Assembly (NCBI GenBank): GCA_021372355.1
Contig: JAJFUQ010000257.1
Location: 1-64,000, forward strand
Reading direction: 5' to 3'
Length of the DNA stretch: 64,000 bases
Origin: Nocardiaceae bacterium
GTDB taxonomy: Bacteria; Actinomycetota; Actinomycetes; Mycobacteriales; Mycobacteriaceae
Part shown: piece after piece, positions 8,792-17,331 of the stretch
How positions within the stretch are numbered: the stretch's first letter is position 1
How the letters are laid out: each line of letters opens with the position of its first letter
Translations under genes and position numbers: made by a program
Notes under the pieces: generated by a model
Database searches by the model: none
What the model was told of the DNA's origin: nothing
What the model saw: the letters and a program-made list of their open reading frames with translations, nothing else

Positions 8792-9507
8792 ACAGCGTCC
8801 GCTTGTATCGAACTCGGATCTTTCACCGCCGCATGCATCCCGTCGAGCACGACTTCAGTTACCGCGGGTACTGGTGGCTCGTCGACGTCGACCAACTCGA
8901 CGCACTGCCGCCGTCCGTGCGATTGGTGGCCCGGTTCGAGCCACGTGACTACTGCGGTGACCCCACCGCTCCGATCGGGTCCAATGTGCGGGCGTTTCTT
9001 TCCCGGCAGGGCGTCGACCCGCACGGGCTCACGATCAAGATGCTGACGACACCTCGCCAGTTCGGCTACTCGTTCAACCCGATCACCGTGTTCTATTGCC
9101 AGCGCGCGGACGGCGACCCGGTCGCGGTGATTGCCGAGGTCCACAACACCTACGGGCAGCGACACCGCTACCTCTTGCGCCCGGACGAGCATCACCGGGC
9201 AGAGACCCGCAAGGAGCTTTTCGTGTCGCCGTTCTACGACACCTCGGGCAACTACCACATCCAATCACCGGTGCCGAACCAGTCGTTGGCGCTGACCGTG
9301 AGCCTGCATCGCAGCGGAGAGCCGCCGTTTGTGGCGTCCGTCCTCGGCGATCAAGTCCCCATCACGCCCCGAACCGTCGCGGCTGCACTCGCGGTCGGGA
9401 CTTCCCTACTCACCAGCGCACGCATCCGCCGTCAGGGAATCAGCCTGTGGCGCAAGAAGATCGATATCCAGCCTCACCAGAACACCGAAGGAATTCACCG
9501 TGACTGA
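8785..9507 (+). CDS. DUF1365 family protein
   Basis: 240 residues starting at ATG 8785, overlapping the upstream gene by 7 nt. DUF1365 hallmarks are present: LYRTRIFHRRMHPVEHDFSY at the N-terminus, FGYSFNPITVFYC near residue 97 and EVHNTYGQRHRYLL near 118, then FVSPFYDTSGNYHI. The biochemical activity of the family is unresolved, but it is nearly always found with a cyclopropane-fatty-acid-synthase-like enzyme and a flavin oxidoreductase, as here. A role in unusual fatty acid synthesis is therefore inferred. Confidence 0.88.
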   Translation: MVDSVRLYRTRIFHRRMHPVEHDFSYRGYWWLVDVDQLDALPPSVRLVARFEPRDYCGDPTAPIGSNVRAFLSRQGVDPHGLTIKMLTTPRQFGYSFNPITVFYCQRADGDPVAVIAEVHNTYGQRHRYLLRPDEHHRAETRKELFVSPFYDTSGNYHIQSPVPNQSLALTVSLHRSGEPPFVASVLGDQVPITPRTVAAALAVGTSLLTSARIRRQGISLWRKKIDIQPHQNTEGIHRD

Positions 9508-10768
9508 CACCATTGAGTTCATCCGGGAACCACAGTTCATCGATCCGGAACGGTGGCCGGACGTGACGACGGTACCGAGCACGACGTGGCGGACGGCGAT
9601 CGCGCGGATGATCATGCGGAACGCGGTGAAGAACCTGCCGCTGCGCGTTCGTCTTGCCGGAATCGGAACCTGGGGCGCCGGGTCGAGCGCCGATCCGATG
9701 ATGGTCGTCGTGAATCCGGAGGCCTTCTTCGCCCGTCTTGGAAACAGCGGCCTGATCGGATTCGGCGAGTCGTACCTGGCCGGCGAGTGGACGACCACGA
9801 ACGCTCAAGCGCTCACCGACGTCGTGTCCGTGCTCGCCAACAACGTCGCGAATCTCGTCCCCGCATCCTGGCAGCGGCTGCGCAGCCTCGCGGTCCGGCA
9901 TTCACCTATCGAGACGCGAGACTGGCGGAAGGCGGCGCAGGAGGACATCGCCGCTCACTATGACCTGTCGAATGACATGTTCGCCGCGTTCCTCGACTCC
10001 ACGATGATGTACTCGGCGGCGTTGTTCGACGACGAGAGCCGCGCGCAATGGTCCGACCTCACTGCTGCGCAGCACGCGAAGATCGACCGACTGCTCGACG
10101 AAACCGGCGTTGGGGAGGCTACTGAGCTCCTCGAAATCGGAACCGGCTGGGGTGAACTCGCGATTCGTGCGGCACAGCGCGGGGCGCGGGTCACCACGGT
10201 CACGCTGTCCGAGCAGCAGGCGATCCTGGCCCGGCAACGAGTCGAGGAAGCCGGCCTTGCCGACCGGGTCGACATCCGACTGCAGGACTATCGCGATGTC
10301 GCCGGGACTTACGACGCGATCATCTCGGTGGAGATGATCGAAGCCGTGGGGTATGACCAGTGGCCCACGTACTTCCGCACACTCGAGCGCCTCATCGCCC
10401 CCGGCGGGAAGATCGGGCTGCAGGTCATCACGATGCCCGACGACCGGCTCGAAGCAACCCGCCACACCCACACCTGGATTCAGAAGTACATCTTCCCCGG
10501 CGGGCTCCTGTTGTCTACCGAGGCGATTGACCGGACGATTGCCGCTCACACTCAGCTGTCGGTCCGAGACCGACTGTCGTTCGGTCGCCACTACGCGACG
10601 ACGTTGCGCCTGTGGGAGGAGCGGTTCGACGCCAACTGGGACCACCTGCGGGATCTGGGACTCGATGAGACCTTCCGGCGGATGTGGCGGTTCTACCTCT
10701 GCTACACCCGCGCCGGCTTCGCCGTCGGCTATCTCGACGTCCAGCAGTACGTGATCGAGTCGCGGTGA
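9500..10768 (+). CDS. Cyclopropane-fatty-acid-synthase-like SAM methyltransferase (UfaA1 type)
   Basis: 422 residues from GTG 9500, overlapping DUF1365 by 8 nt. The SAM-binding motif LEIGTGWGELAIRAAQRGA lies near residue 210, followed by VTLSEQQ. The region DIAAHYDLSNDMFAAFLDSTMMYS just before it is characteristic of CFA/mycolic methyltransferases. The enzyme adds a one-carbon unit from SAM across a cis double bond of a phospholipid acyl chain, giving a cyclopropane, methyl-branched or methylene product. Context matches Rv0447c (ufaA1), but tuberculostearate versus cyclopropane output cannot be decided from sequence. Confidence 0.92.
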   Translation: MTDTIEFIREPQFIDPERWPDVTTVPSTTWRTAIARMIMRNAVKNLPLRVRLAGIGTWGAGSSADPMMVVVNPEAFFARLGNSGLIGFGESYLAGEWTTTNAQALTDVVSVLANNVANLVPASWQRLRSLAVRHSPIETRDWRKAAQEDIAAHYDLSNDMFAAFLDSTMMYSAALFDDESRAQWSDLTAAQHAKIDRLLDETGVGEATELLEIGTGWGELAIRAAQRGARVTTVTLSEQQAILARQRVEEAGLADRVDIRLQDYRDVAGTYDAIISVEMIEAVGYDQWPTYFRTLERLIAPGGKIGLQVITMPDDRLEATRHTHTWIQKYIFPGGLLLSTEAIDRTIAAHTQLSVRDRLSFGRHYATTLRLWEERFDANWDHLRDLGLDETFRRMWRFYLCYTRAGFAVGYLDVQQYVIESR

Positions 10769-11553
10769 CCCTGGCACTGATCGCCGCAGCGAACCTGCTG
10801 GTCGTCGGCATCGTCCTGGCGGTGACGTTCATGATCGGCGAGCGCATTCGCCGGCACAACGTCGTTGACGTCGCCTGGGGACTCGCCTTCGCGGCGATCG
10901 CCGTCAACTCCGCAGTGCTCGGCGCGGGCGATCCCGCCCGAAAATGGATGATCGCCGTGCTGGTCACCGCATGGGGCTTTCGTCTGGCGGTCCACCTCGC
11001 CGTCCGCTCGCTCGGACAAGGCGAGGACCCACGGTACGAGGCCTTTCTCGCCAAGTCCCGCGGCTCGCGCCGCGTCGGCGTGATCACCCGCGTCTACCTG
11101 CTGCAAGGCGTCCTCATCTGGGTCATTTCATTGCCGGTCCAGTTGAGCGCGACGCTGTCCCGCGAGATGCCCGCATGGGCGATGCTCGGTGTCGCCCTCT
11201 GGCTTGTCGGGCTTGGCTTCGAAGCCGTCGGCGATGCGCAGCTGCGAGCTTTCAAGCTCGACCCGGACAACCAGGGCCGCGTGATCGACAGCGGCCTGTG
11301 GCGGTACACGCGTCACCCCAATTACTTCGGCGACGCGTGCGTGTGGTGGGGTCTGTACCTCGTGGCTCTCACGGCGGGTCCGATCGTGCTGGTCACCGTC
11401 TTCTCGCCGATCGTGATGACGACGCTGCTGGTTCGGGTCTCCGGCAAGGCACTGCTCGAACGGCATCTGGCCGACCGTCCCGGTTACGCCGAATACGTTC
11501 GGCACACCAGCGGCTTCTTACCGTGGCCCCCACGGCAGGCAACAACGTCGTGA
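10765..11553 (+). CDS. DUF1295 membrane protein (steroid reductase/ICMT-like)
   Basis: 262 residues from GTG 10765, overlapping the methyltransferase by 4 nt. There are six or seven hydrophobic helices. The C-terminal signature DSGLWRYTRHPNYFGDACVWWGLYL is the hallmark of DUF1295 and of isoprenylcysteine methyltransferase/5-alpha-reductase-like membrane enzymes, which use a nucleotide cofactor at the membrane. It is the last gene of the operon and corresponds in position to Rv0446c. It may be the reductase or methyltransferase that completes the lipid modification; this is inference. Confidence 0.88.
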   Translation: MTLALIAAANLLVVGIVLAVTFMIGERIRRHNVVDVAWGLAFAAIAVNSAVLGAGDPARKWMIAVLVTAWGFRLAVHLAVRSLGQGEDPRYEAFLAKSRGSRRVGVITRVYLLQGVLIWVISLPVQLSATLSREMPAWAMLGVALWLVGLGFEAVGDAQLRAFKLDPDNQGRVIDSGLWRYTRHPNYFGDACVWWGLYLVALTAGPIVLVTVFSPIVMTTLLVRVSGKALLERHLADRPGYAEYVRHTSGFLPWPPRQATTS

Positions 11554-11739
11554 TGCGGGCCACTCCGGAACCAGTCCAGTTTTCCCGAACTGGACTGGCC
11601 ATCCGCAGTGGTGCGCTCGCATCGCCGCAATCTCGCGGTCGATACGGTCCTGATCTGCGTTAACACCGGCTGCGGGAATCCACTTCAGAGCGGCCACGTA
11701 CACGGCGAGCAGGAGCAGGAGAACGAGCACAGCGGTCAT
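11518..11739 (-). CDS. Putative small membrane protein
   Basis: 73 residues. An N-terminal helix MTAVLVLLLLLAVYVAALKW is followed by a charged stretch (NADQDRIDREIAAMRAHH) and a tail with two adjacent Cys. GGTGGAG lies 11 nt upstream of the ATG. It converges on the DUF1295 gene, overlapping its last 36 bp, and diverges from the MocR regulator. It could instead be chance coding, since a hairpin (11571-11598) runs through its C-terminal part. No family recognised. Confidence 0.45.
   Translation of the reverse strand: MTAVLVLLLLLAVYVAALKWIPAAGVNADQDRIDREIAAMRAHHCGWPVQFGKTGLVPEWPASRRCCLPWGPR
11571..11598. terminator. Perfect 11-bp hairpin downstream of lipid operon
   Basis: CCAGTCCAGTT (11571-11581) and AACTGGACTGG (11588-11598) form a perfect stem with a 6-nt loop, 17 nt after the stop of the DUF1295 gene. 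It has no U-tract. It is probably the transcription terminator of the 7.5-11.5 kb operon. It shares the TCCAGTT half with the MocR promoter region at 11779-11785. Confidence 0.6.
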
Positions 11740-11802
11740 AGTTACCAAGACTCCACCCAACTGGCCTTGCCATAAAGGTCCAGTTGCGAAATAGTGGACT
11801 GC

Positions 11803-13254
11803 ATGGCAGAGACAACCGTCGGAGTCGCCTCCCTGCAGACGCATCTGGGTGACTGGAAGTCCGGAAACCAAAGCGCTTACGCGGGCCTCGCCGAACGCCT
11901 GAAGGTGCTCATTCACGACGGTCGAGTCCCCCTCGGTGCCGCGCTGCCCAGCGAACGCCACCTCGCCACTGCGCTCGGTGTCAGCCGTACGACGATCACT
12001 GCTGCCTACACCGAACTCCGCGACGAGGGCTATCTCCAGAGCAAGCAAGGCGCGAAGTCGACGGTCACACTTCCGCCCGGCGCCAAGCCGACCGGGTTCA
12101 TGTTCCCTGCGAGCCGCCCTGCCGGCGACCTGACTCCGATCGACATGAGCTTCGCGGCCGTGCTGTCGCCGCTCGGCGTCGACGAGGCGTACCAATCCGC
12201 ACTGCGGGCACTGCCGGAGCACCTGACGACCCACGGCATGGAACCGATCGGACTGCCGGCACTCCGCGAAGCGGTCGCCCGTCGATACACCGAACGCGGT
12301 GCGCCGACGACACCGGACCAGATTCTGATCACTCCGGGCGCGCAGTATGCGCTGAGGTTGATCCTCATCGCACTGGCCACCCCAGGCGATCGTGTTCTCG
12401 TCGAACATCCGACGTATCCCAATGCACTCGATGCGATCCGCGCCGTGGGTGGACGCCCCGTTCCGGTGCCGCTCCGGCCGGAGCACCCCCAGCCCTGGGA
12501 CTTGGGTGCGATCGCCACCACGGCACGGCAATCCGCGGCGAAACTCGCCTACTTCATCCCCGACTACCAGAACCCCACCGGCCTGTGCCTCGACGATGAC
12601 GGTCGCCGGGAACTCGTTCGAATCGCGCGCGAGGCCCGGACGACGCTCGTCATCGACGAAGTCATGTCCGAACTGAACCTCGACGGACCACAGAAGCTTC
12701 CCGTCGCCTCGTTCGCGCACGGCAGTGAGGTCATCACGATCGGCTCGATGTCCAAGCACTTCTGGGGAGGCCTTCGAATCGGCTGGATTCGGGCGCACCA
12801 CACCCTCATCGCACGCCTGGCCACGGCTCGCGCTTCCGTCGACCTCGGCACTCCGCTGCTCGAACAACTCACTGCGCTCGAACTGCTGACCCACCACACG
12901 CATCACCTCGAGACCCGCCGCCAACTGTTGCGGGAGAGCCGGGCAGTTCTCGTCGATGCGATCGCAACCCACCTCCCCGACTGGACGTGGGTGCGCGGCG
13001 AAGGCGGACTGTCCGCGTGGTTCCAACTACCGCAGCCCGTGTCAACGGCACTGTCGGCGGCCGCGGTCAACCACGGCGTCCTCGTTCCCGCTGGCCCGCG
13101 GTTCGGCGTCGACGGCGCCTTCGAGCGATTTGTGCGGCTCCCGTTCGTCCGTTCAGCGACCGATCTGCGCACTGCGGCGGAACGCCTGGCTGCCGCGTAT
13201 TCCGTTGTCGCGCCGGTCAGTTCACATTCTGAACGGCCGATGATCTTCGTATAA
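11803..13254 (+). CDS. MocR-type GntR/aminotransferase transcriptional regulator
   Basis: 483 residues from ATG 11803 (a GTG at 11794 is an alternative). The first 80 residues are a winged helix of the GntR class (PLGAALPSERHLATALGVSRTTITAAYTEL). The rest is a class I aminotransferase fold: YFIPDYQNPTG for the PLP region, VIDEVMSEL, and the Schiff-base lysine in GSMSKHFWGGLRIGW. MocR proteins sense PLP or amino compounds and often regulate a divergent neighbour, here the small membrane ORF at 11518. A 5-bp inverted pair, GTCCA (11778-11782) and TGGAC (11795-11799), lies at the start and could be an operator. Confidence 0.9.
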   Translation: MAETTVGVASLQTHLGDWKSGNQSAYAGLAERLKVLIHDGRVPLGAALPSERHLATALGVSRTTITAAYTELRDEGYLQSKQGAKSTVTLPPGAKPTGFMFPASRPAGDLTPIDMSFAAVLSPLGVDEAYQSALRALPEHLTTHGMEPIGLPALREAVARRYTERGAPTTPDQILITPGAQYALRLILIALATPGDRVLVEHPTYPNALDAIRAVGGRPVPVPLRPEHPQPWDLGAIATTARQSAAKLAYFIPDYQNPTGLCLDDDGRRELVRIAREARTTLVIDEVMSELNLDGPQKLPVASFAHGSEVITIGSMSKHFWGGLRIGWIRAHHTLIARLATARASVDLGTPLLEQLTALELLTHHTHHLETRRQLLRESRAVLVDAIATHLPDWTWVRGEGGLSAWFQLPQPVSTALSAAAVNHGVLVPAGPRFGVDGAFERFVRLPFVRSATDLRTAAERLAAAYSVVAPVSSHSERPMIFV

Positions 13255-13318
13255 CGAAAGCGGTCGACGCCCGCCCGGCACGCCCGATCCGGGCCTTCGA
13301 AGTCCTAGCGTCGCTTCA

Positions 13319-14581
13319 GTGCGTCACCTGACTCGTCTCTCGCTTGCCCTCGCCACCGTCGGTTCGTCGATCGCTCTCCCCCTCGTCGCCACTCCGGCTG
13401 CGACGGCCGCGCCGTGTAACTACGGTGCGATGAGCACGTCGGCGACCGGTAGTGAAATCGTCATTCCGAACGCCCCGATCGGACGCAAGCCGTCCTACGC
13501 CGACCAGTCGATGCTCGGGAAGAAGCCGCAGCCGCTGGTATCGAGCCAGGCCATCGGACCCGTCACTTTCGTGCAGTGGCTCGGCGGGCGCAACAGCCCG
13601 AACAACACCGCACAGCGGTTCGGCGTCACCGGCTCTGATCTGGGCATTCCCTGGGACAACGGCCAGTCCGGCTCGAGCCGGGAAACCCTGTACGCCTTCG
13701 GCGACACATTCGGCAACTGCTCGGTGTCCGGTCAGGAGTGGCGCAACAACATTCTGTTCCGCAGCGCGGACGCCAACCTCGCCGACGGCATCGCCATTCC
13801 GGACCCGGCCTACGGCAACATCTACGCGGGTTCGCCGGTGCTGCAGTCACGGACGAACTTCAGCAAGCAGATCATCCCGAAGCTCGGTATCGCGAGTCCG
13901 GAAATCACGATCATCCCGACCGCGGCGATCTCGATCGGCAGCACGCAGTACATCAACTTCATGTCCGTCCGACAGTGGGGCCAACCCGGCAGTTGGACGA
14001 CGAACTACGCGGCCATCGCGTTCTCGAGTGACAACGGCGAGACCTGGTCGGTTCCGCTGAAGACCGTCCGGGCGAACACGTCCATGGGAACGCGTGGAAC
14101 GTACAAGTACGCGTACGGCAACGAGAAGTTCCAGATGAACGCCTACGTTCGCAAGGACGGCTACCTGTACCAGTACGGAACGCCCAACGGTCGAAACGGT
14201 TCGGCCTACCTCGCCCGGGTTCCGGAAAACGCGATCCTCGACCTCACGCAGTATCGCTACTGGACTGGCAGCACGTGGTCGACGAGTCCGCGGTATGCGC
14301 GGGCCGTCTTCGGTGCACCGGTGAGCGAACTCTCCGTTGCCTGGAACGCCTACCTGGGCAAGTACATCGCGATGTACACGAACAACTCGGGCGTCGTCAT
14401 GCGCACGGCGACCAACCCGCAGGGACCCTGGAGCAGCGCGACGACGGTCTTGAGCCCGAATGCTATTCCGGGCGGCATCTACGCGCCCTACATCCACCCG
14501 TGGTCGAGCGGCAACACGCTCTACTTCACGCTGTCACTGTGGTCGGAGTACAACGTCATGCTGCTCAAGATGACGCTCTGA
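13319..14581 (+). CDS. Secreted DUF4185 protein, probable endo-D-arabinanase (GH183-like)
   Basis: 420 residues from GTG 13319. There is a Sec signal peptide with cleavage near ATAAP (residue 31). The mature protein has the five-bladed propeller features of DUF4185: YAFGDTFGNCSVSG near residue 122, WRNNILFRS, SPEITIIPTAAI and IYAPYIHPWSSG near the end. DUF4185 enzymes of mycobacteria have been described as glycoside hydrolases acting on the D-arabinan of arabinogalactan. The gene would therefore act in cell-wall arabinan turnover. The assignment rests on remembered family features; catalytic residues were not aligned. Confidence 0.82.
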   Translation: MRHLTRLSLALATVGSSIALPLVATPAATAAPCNYGAMSTSATGSEIVIPNAPIGRKPSYADQSMLGKKPQPLVSSQAIGPVTFVQWLGGRNSPNNTAQRFGVTGSDLGIPWDNGQSGSSRETLYAFGDTFGNCSVSGQEWRNNILFRSADANLADGIAIPDPAYGNIYAGSPVLQSRTNFSKQIIPKLGIASPEITIIPTAAISIGSTQYINFMSVRQWGQPGSWTTNYAAIAFSSDNGETWSVPLKTVRANTSMGTRGTYKYAYGNEKFQMNAYVRKDGYLYQYGTPNGRNGSAYLARVPENAILDLTQYRYWTGSTWSTSPRYARAVFGAPVSELSVAWNAYLGKYIAMYTNNSGVVMRTATNPQGPWSSATTVLSPNAIPGGIYAPYIHPWSSGNTLYFTLSLWSEYNVMLLKMTL

Positions 14582-14582
14582 T

Positions 14583-15194
14583 TCACGTGTGTGCGAGGCG
14601 CTGGCCCTGCGCGAAGAAGTCGGCGATCGCGTCTGCCGTCGGTAATTGGTCGATCGTGCGGGCGGCGCCGAATGGGGCGTTCCAGAACTCGCCCTCACGT
14701 TTCTTCCAGGGACCGACGTAGGCGTAGGGCCGCGGACTGTACGAATCGCCAGGCGAGATCCCGTAATTCACCTCGTCGACGGTGACGCCGAGATCGAAGT
14801 GCTCCGGCCACAACACCGGTTCGGCGCTGGGCGCGAAGATGTTCAAGGCTCGTTGTCCTTCGGCGAACCAGCCGAGGATCACCGCCGCATCGTTCAGGTT
14901 CACGTCGACGGAATCGTCGAGGTGAACCCCACTGGTGTCGTGGTAGAGCCCGGTGGGAGCCCCTGCGCGGATGCCCGCTTTCGCGGCCAACTCGGCATAG
15001 GTACCGCTCAGCGACGTCGGGCCCCGGTCAGAGATCAGCGAATCCGCGGTCAGGCGGACTCCGAGCTTCGCTCCTTCGACTCCATCGCCGCTCACTTTGA
15101 GGCGGATCGTTCCGAGATCTCGGAACTGCGGTCCGGCGATGAGTAGTTCGGCGAGGCCGTGCAGACTGCGGCGGGTGGCAGCGAAGGAATCCAC
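14583..15194 (-). CDS. Conserved hypothetical protein
   Basis: 203 residues from GTG 15194. It has no signal peptide or membrane helix. Segments such as LRLKVSGDG-like IRLKVSGDGVEGAKL and ISPGDSYSPRPYAYVGPW suggest a soluble alpha/beta protein, and it is reminiscent of a conserved actinobacterial hypothetical. No function can be assigned. It converges with the DUF4185 gene one base away and diverges from the K+-uptake pair. Confidence 0.7.
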   Translation of the reverse strand: MDSFAATRRSLHGLAELLIAGPQFRDLGTIRLKVSGDGVEGAKLGVRLTADSLISDRGPTSLSGTYAELAAKAGIRAGAPTGLYHDTSGVHLDDSVDVNLNDAAVILGWFAEGQRALNIFAPSAEPVLWPEHFDLGVTVDEVNYGISPGDSYSPRPYAYVGPWKKREGEFWNAPFGAARTIDQLPTADAIADFFAQGQRLAHT

Positions 15195-15291
15195 GGGTTC
15201 GACGCTACGCCTGCGACGTGCGACATCGGGTGACCATTCAATGACGGCATTGGGGTCGCAGTGACCGATCTTGTGTCGCAAACTAGCGAGC

Positions 15292-16673
15292 GTGGCAATT
15301 TCGGCTCGGTCTGCGCTGCATCGCAGGCTTCTCCCGCACAATCCGGGGAAGCTCGTCGCGCTCGCGTTCGCCGCCTGGATCGCGCTCGGCACGGTTGCCC
15401 TCATGCTCCCGATTTCCACCGCCGAGGATCGCTCGACCGGCCTGGTCACCGCTCTTTTCACGGCAACCGGCGCTTCGTGCGGCGCGATCGCGGTCGTCGA
15501 CACCCAGACGCATTGGTCGACATTCGGCCAGGTCGTGATCATGATCCTGGTCCAGATCGGCGGCCTTGGCATCATGACGCTGGCGTCGTTGTTGACGTTG
15601 CTGGTCTCGCGGAAGATCGGCCTTCGCATGCAACTCGTGGCGGCCTCGGAGGCGCAGGCGCTGCAACTCGGCGACACCAAGAAGGTGATCACGGGTGTCA
15701 TCGCGATCAGCCTTCTCGTGGAGGCGGTCGTCGCCGTTCTCCTGTTCGCACGGTTTCTGCTCGGGTATCAGTACCCACTGATGAAGGCGTTGTTCTACAG
15801 CGTCTTTCATGCGATCACCTCGTACAACAACGCCGGCTATGCCTTGTTCTCCGACAACCTCATGGGCTTCCAGCACGACGCCTGGGTGCTGATCCCGGTG
15901 ATGATCGGCTGCGTGCTCGGCAGCCTCGGCTTTCCGGTGATCTTCGAACTATCCCGAGCGCTGCGTCGCGCGCGCGCGTCCGGCCCCGCGTGCGCAGAGC
16001 ATGGACCGTGCACACCAAGATCACGCTCTGGACGTACGGCCTGCTCGCCGTCAGCGGCTTTCTGCTCATCACCGCACTCGAATGGGCAAACCCGAGCACG
16101 CTGGGACCGATGCATCTCGGCGCTAAATTGCTCAACGGCGCCTTCGCCTCCGTCACGGCCCGCACCGCCGGTTTCAACTCGATCGACTACGCCCACATGG
16201 ACTCGTCATCGTTGCTGATCACCGACGTGCTCATGTTCATCGGCGGAGGCAGTGCCTCGTCCGCAGGTGGCATCAAGGTCACGACGTTCGCACTGCTCGG
16301 GTTCGTCATGCTCGCCGAGATCCGTGGCGAGCCCACGGTTCACGTGATGGGCCGCAAACTTCCACTTGATGTGCAGCGTCAGGCCCTCACCGTCACCCTG
16401 CTGAGCGTCGGAGCGGTTGTCGTCGCCACGATCATTCTCGATCTGGTCTCCCCGTTCGGCTTCGAAGCGCTGCTCTTCGAGGCGACGTCGGCGTTCGGTA
16501 CCGTCGGTCTGAGTACCGGGATCACGCCAGGCTTGCCCACAGCTGGTCAACTGGTCCTCGTCGGGCTCATGTTCCTCGGTCGAGTGGGTCCCATTGCCTT
16601 GGCGTCGGCGCTAGCGTTGCGCCGAAAGGAACGCCGTTTCGAGTACCCGGAGGAGCGTCCCATCGTTGGCTAA
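15292..16673 (+). pseudogene. ktrB: K+ uptake membrane subunit (TrkH/KtrB), frameshifted
   Basis: Two frames together encode one TrkH/KtrB protein with its four pore repeats: TATGASCGA (P1) and SYNNAGYAL (P2) in the first frame, TARTAGFNS (P3) and SAFGTVGLSTG (P4) in the second. The frame must change between about 15960 and 16000, within a run of six CG dinucleotides (15967-15978). Removing one CG unit restores a continuous, plausible basic loop (ALRRARVRPRVRRAW). As given, the protein ends after about 308 residues with 65 out-of-frame residues. It could be a true lesion, a slippage-prone switch or a sequencing error. Start GTG 15292. It overlaps the next gene by 8 nt. Confidence 0.88.
15967..15978. 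repeat. (CG)6 dinucleotide run at the ktrB frameshift
   Basis: Twelve bases of uninterrupted CG at the point where ktrB changes frame. Loss of one unit (2 bp) or gain of one base would restore the full reading frame, so the tract is the likely site of the lesion. Confidence 0.85.
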
Positions 16674-17331
16674 TTCATCGCATAACCGCGTGGCCGTCGT
16701 CGGCCTCGGCCGTTTCGGCCTGTCCCTGTGCGACGAGCTCATGAAACTCGGCGTCGAGGTGCTGGCCGTCGACAACGACCCCAAGATCATCCAGGGCATG
16801 ACCGATGTCGTCACGCACGCGGCAGTCGCCGATTGCACCGACCCAGAAGCGCTCACCCAACTCGGCATCCCCGACTTCGACAAGGTGGTCGTCGGGATCG
16901 GCACGAACATCGAAAACAGCATCCTGACCACGTCGGCGCTCGTCGACTTCAGAATTCCCAAAATTCTCGCCAAGGCCGTGAGTGCGCAGCACGCGCGCAT
17001 TCTCAAACGCGTTGGCGCACACTATGTCGTCCGGCCCGAACATGACATGGGCGCACGCGTGGCACACCGGATCACCGGCCGGATCCTCGACTACATCGAG
17101 TTCGACCCGGACTACGCCATGGTGAAGACCATTGCGCCGGCCGCAGCGGTCGGGTCCACGCTCGGCGAGAGCGCGTAGAGGTCGAACTTCGGTGTCACGG
17201 TCGTGGCCGTCAAACACCTCGACGGCGAGTACGTCTACGCCACCCAGAGCACCATGATCCAGAAGGGCGACGTCCTCATTGTCGGCGGAAAACCGCAGGA
17301 CGTGGAACGCTTCGCGCAGCTGCCGAGCTGA
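16666..17331 (+). pseudogene. ktrA: K+ uptake regulatory subunit (TrkA/KtrA), in-frame amber stop
   Basis: Starts with TTG 16666 behind a strong GGAGGAG and overlaps ktrB by 8 nt. The N-terminal NAD-binding RCK domain is intact (VAVVGLGRFGLSLCDEL, AVDNDP). At 17176-17178 a TAG stops it after 170 residues, but the same frame continues for 51 codons with a recognisable TrkA-C domain (GVTVVAVKHLDGEYVYA, GDVLIVGG) to TGA 17331. The family normally has a sense codon such as Leu here (GESA-L-R), so one base change explains the stop. The truncated product would lack TrkA-C. With ktrB frameshifted as well, the whole uptake system appears inactive unless both are sequence errors. Confidence 0.88.
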
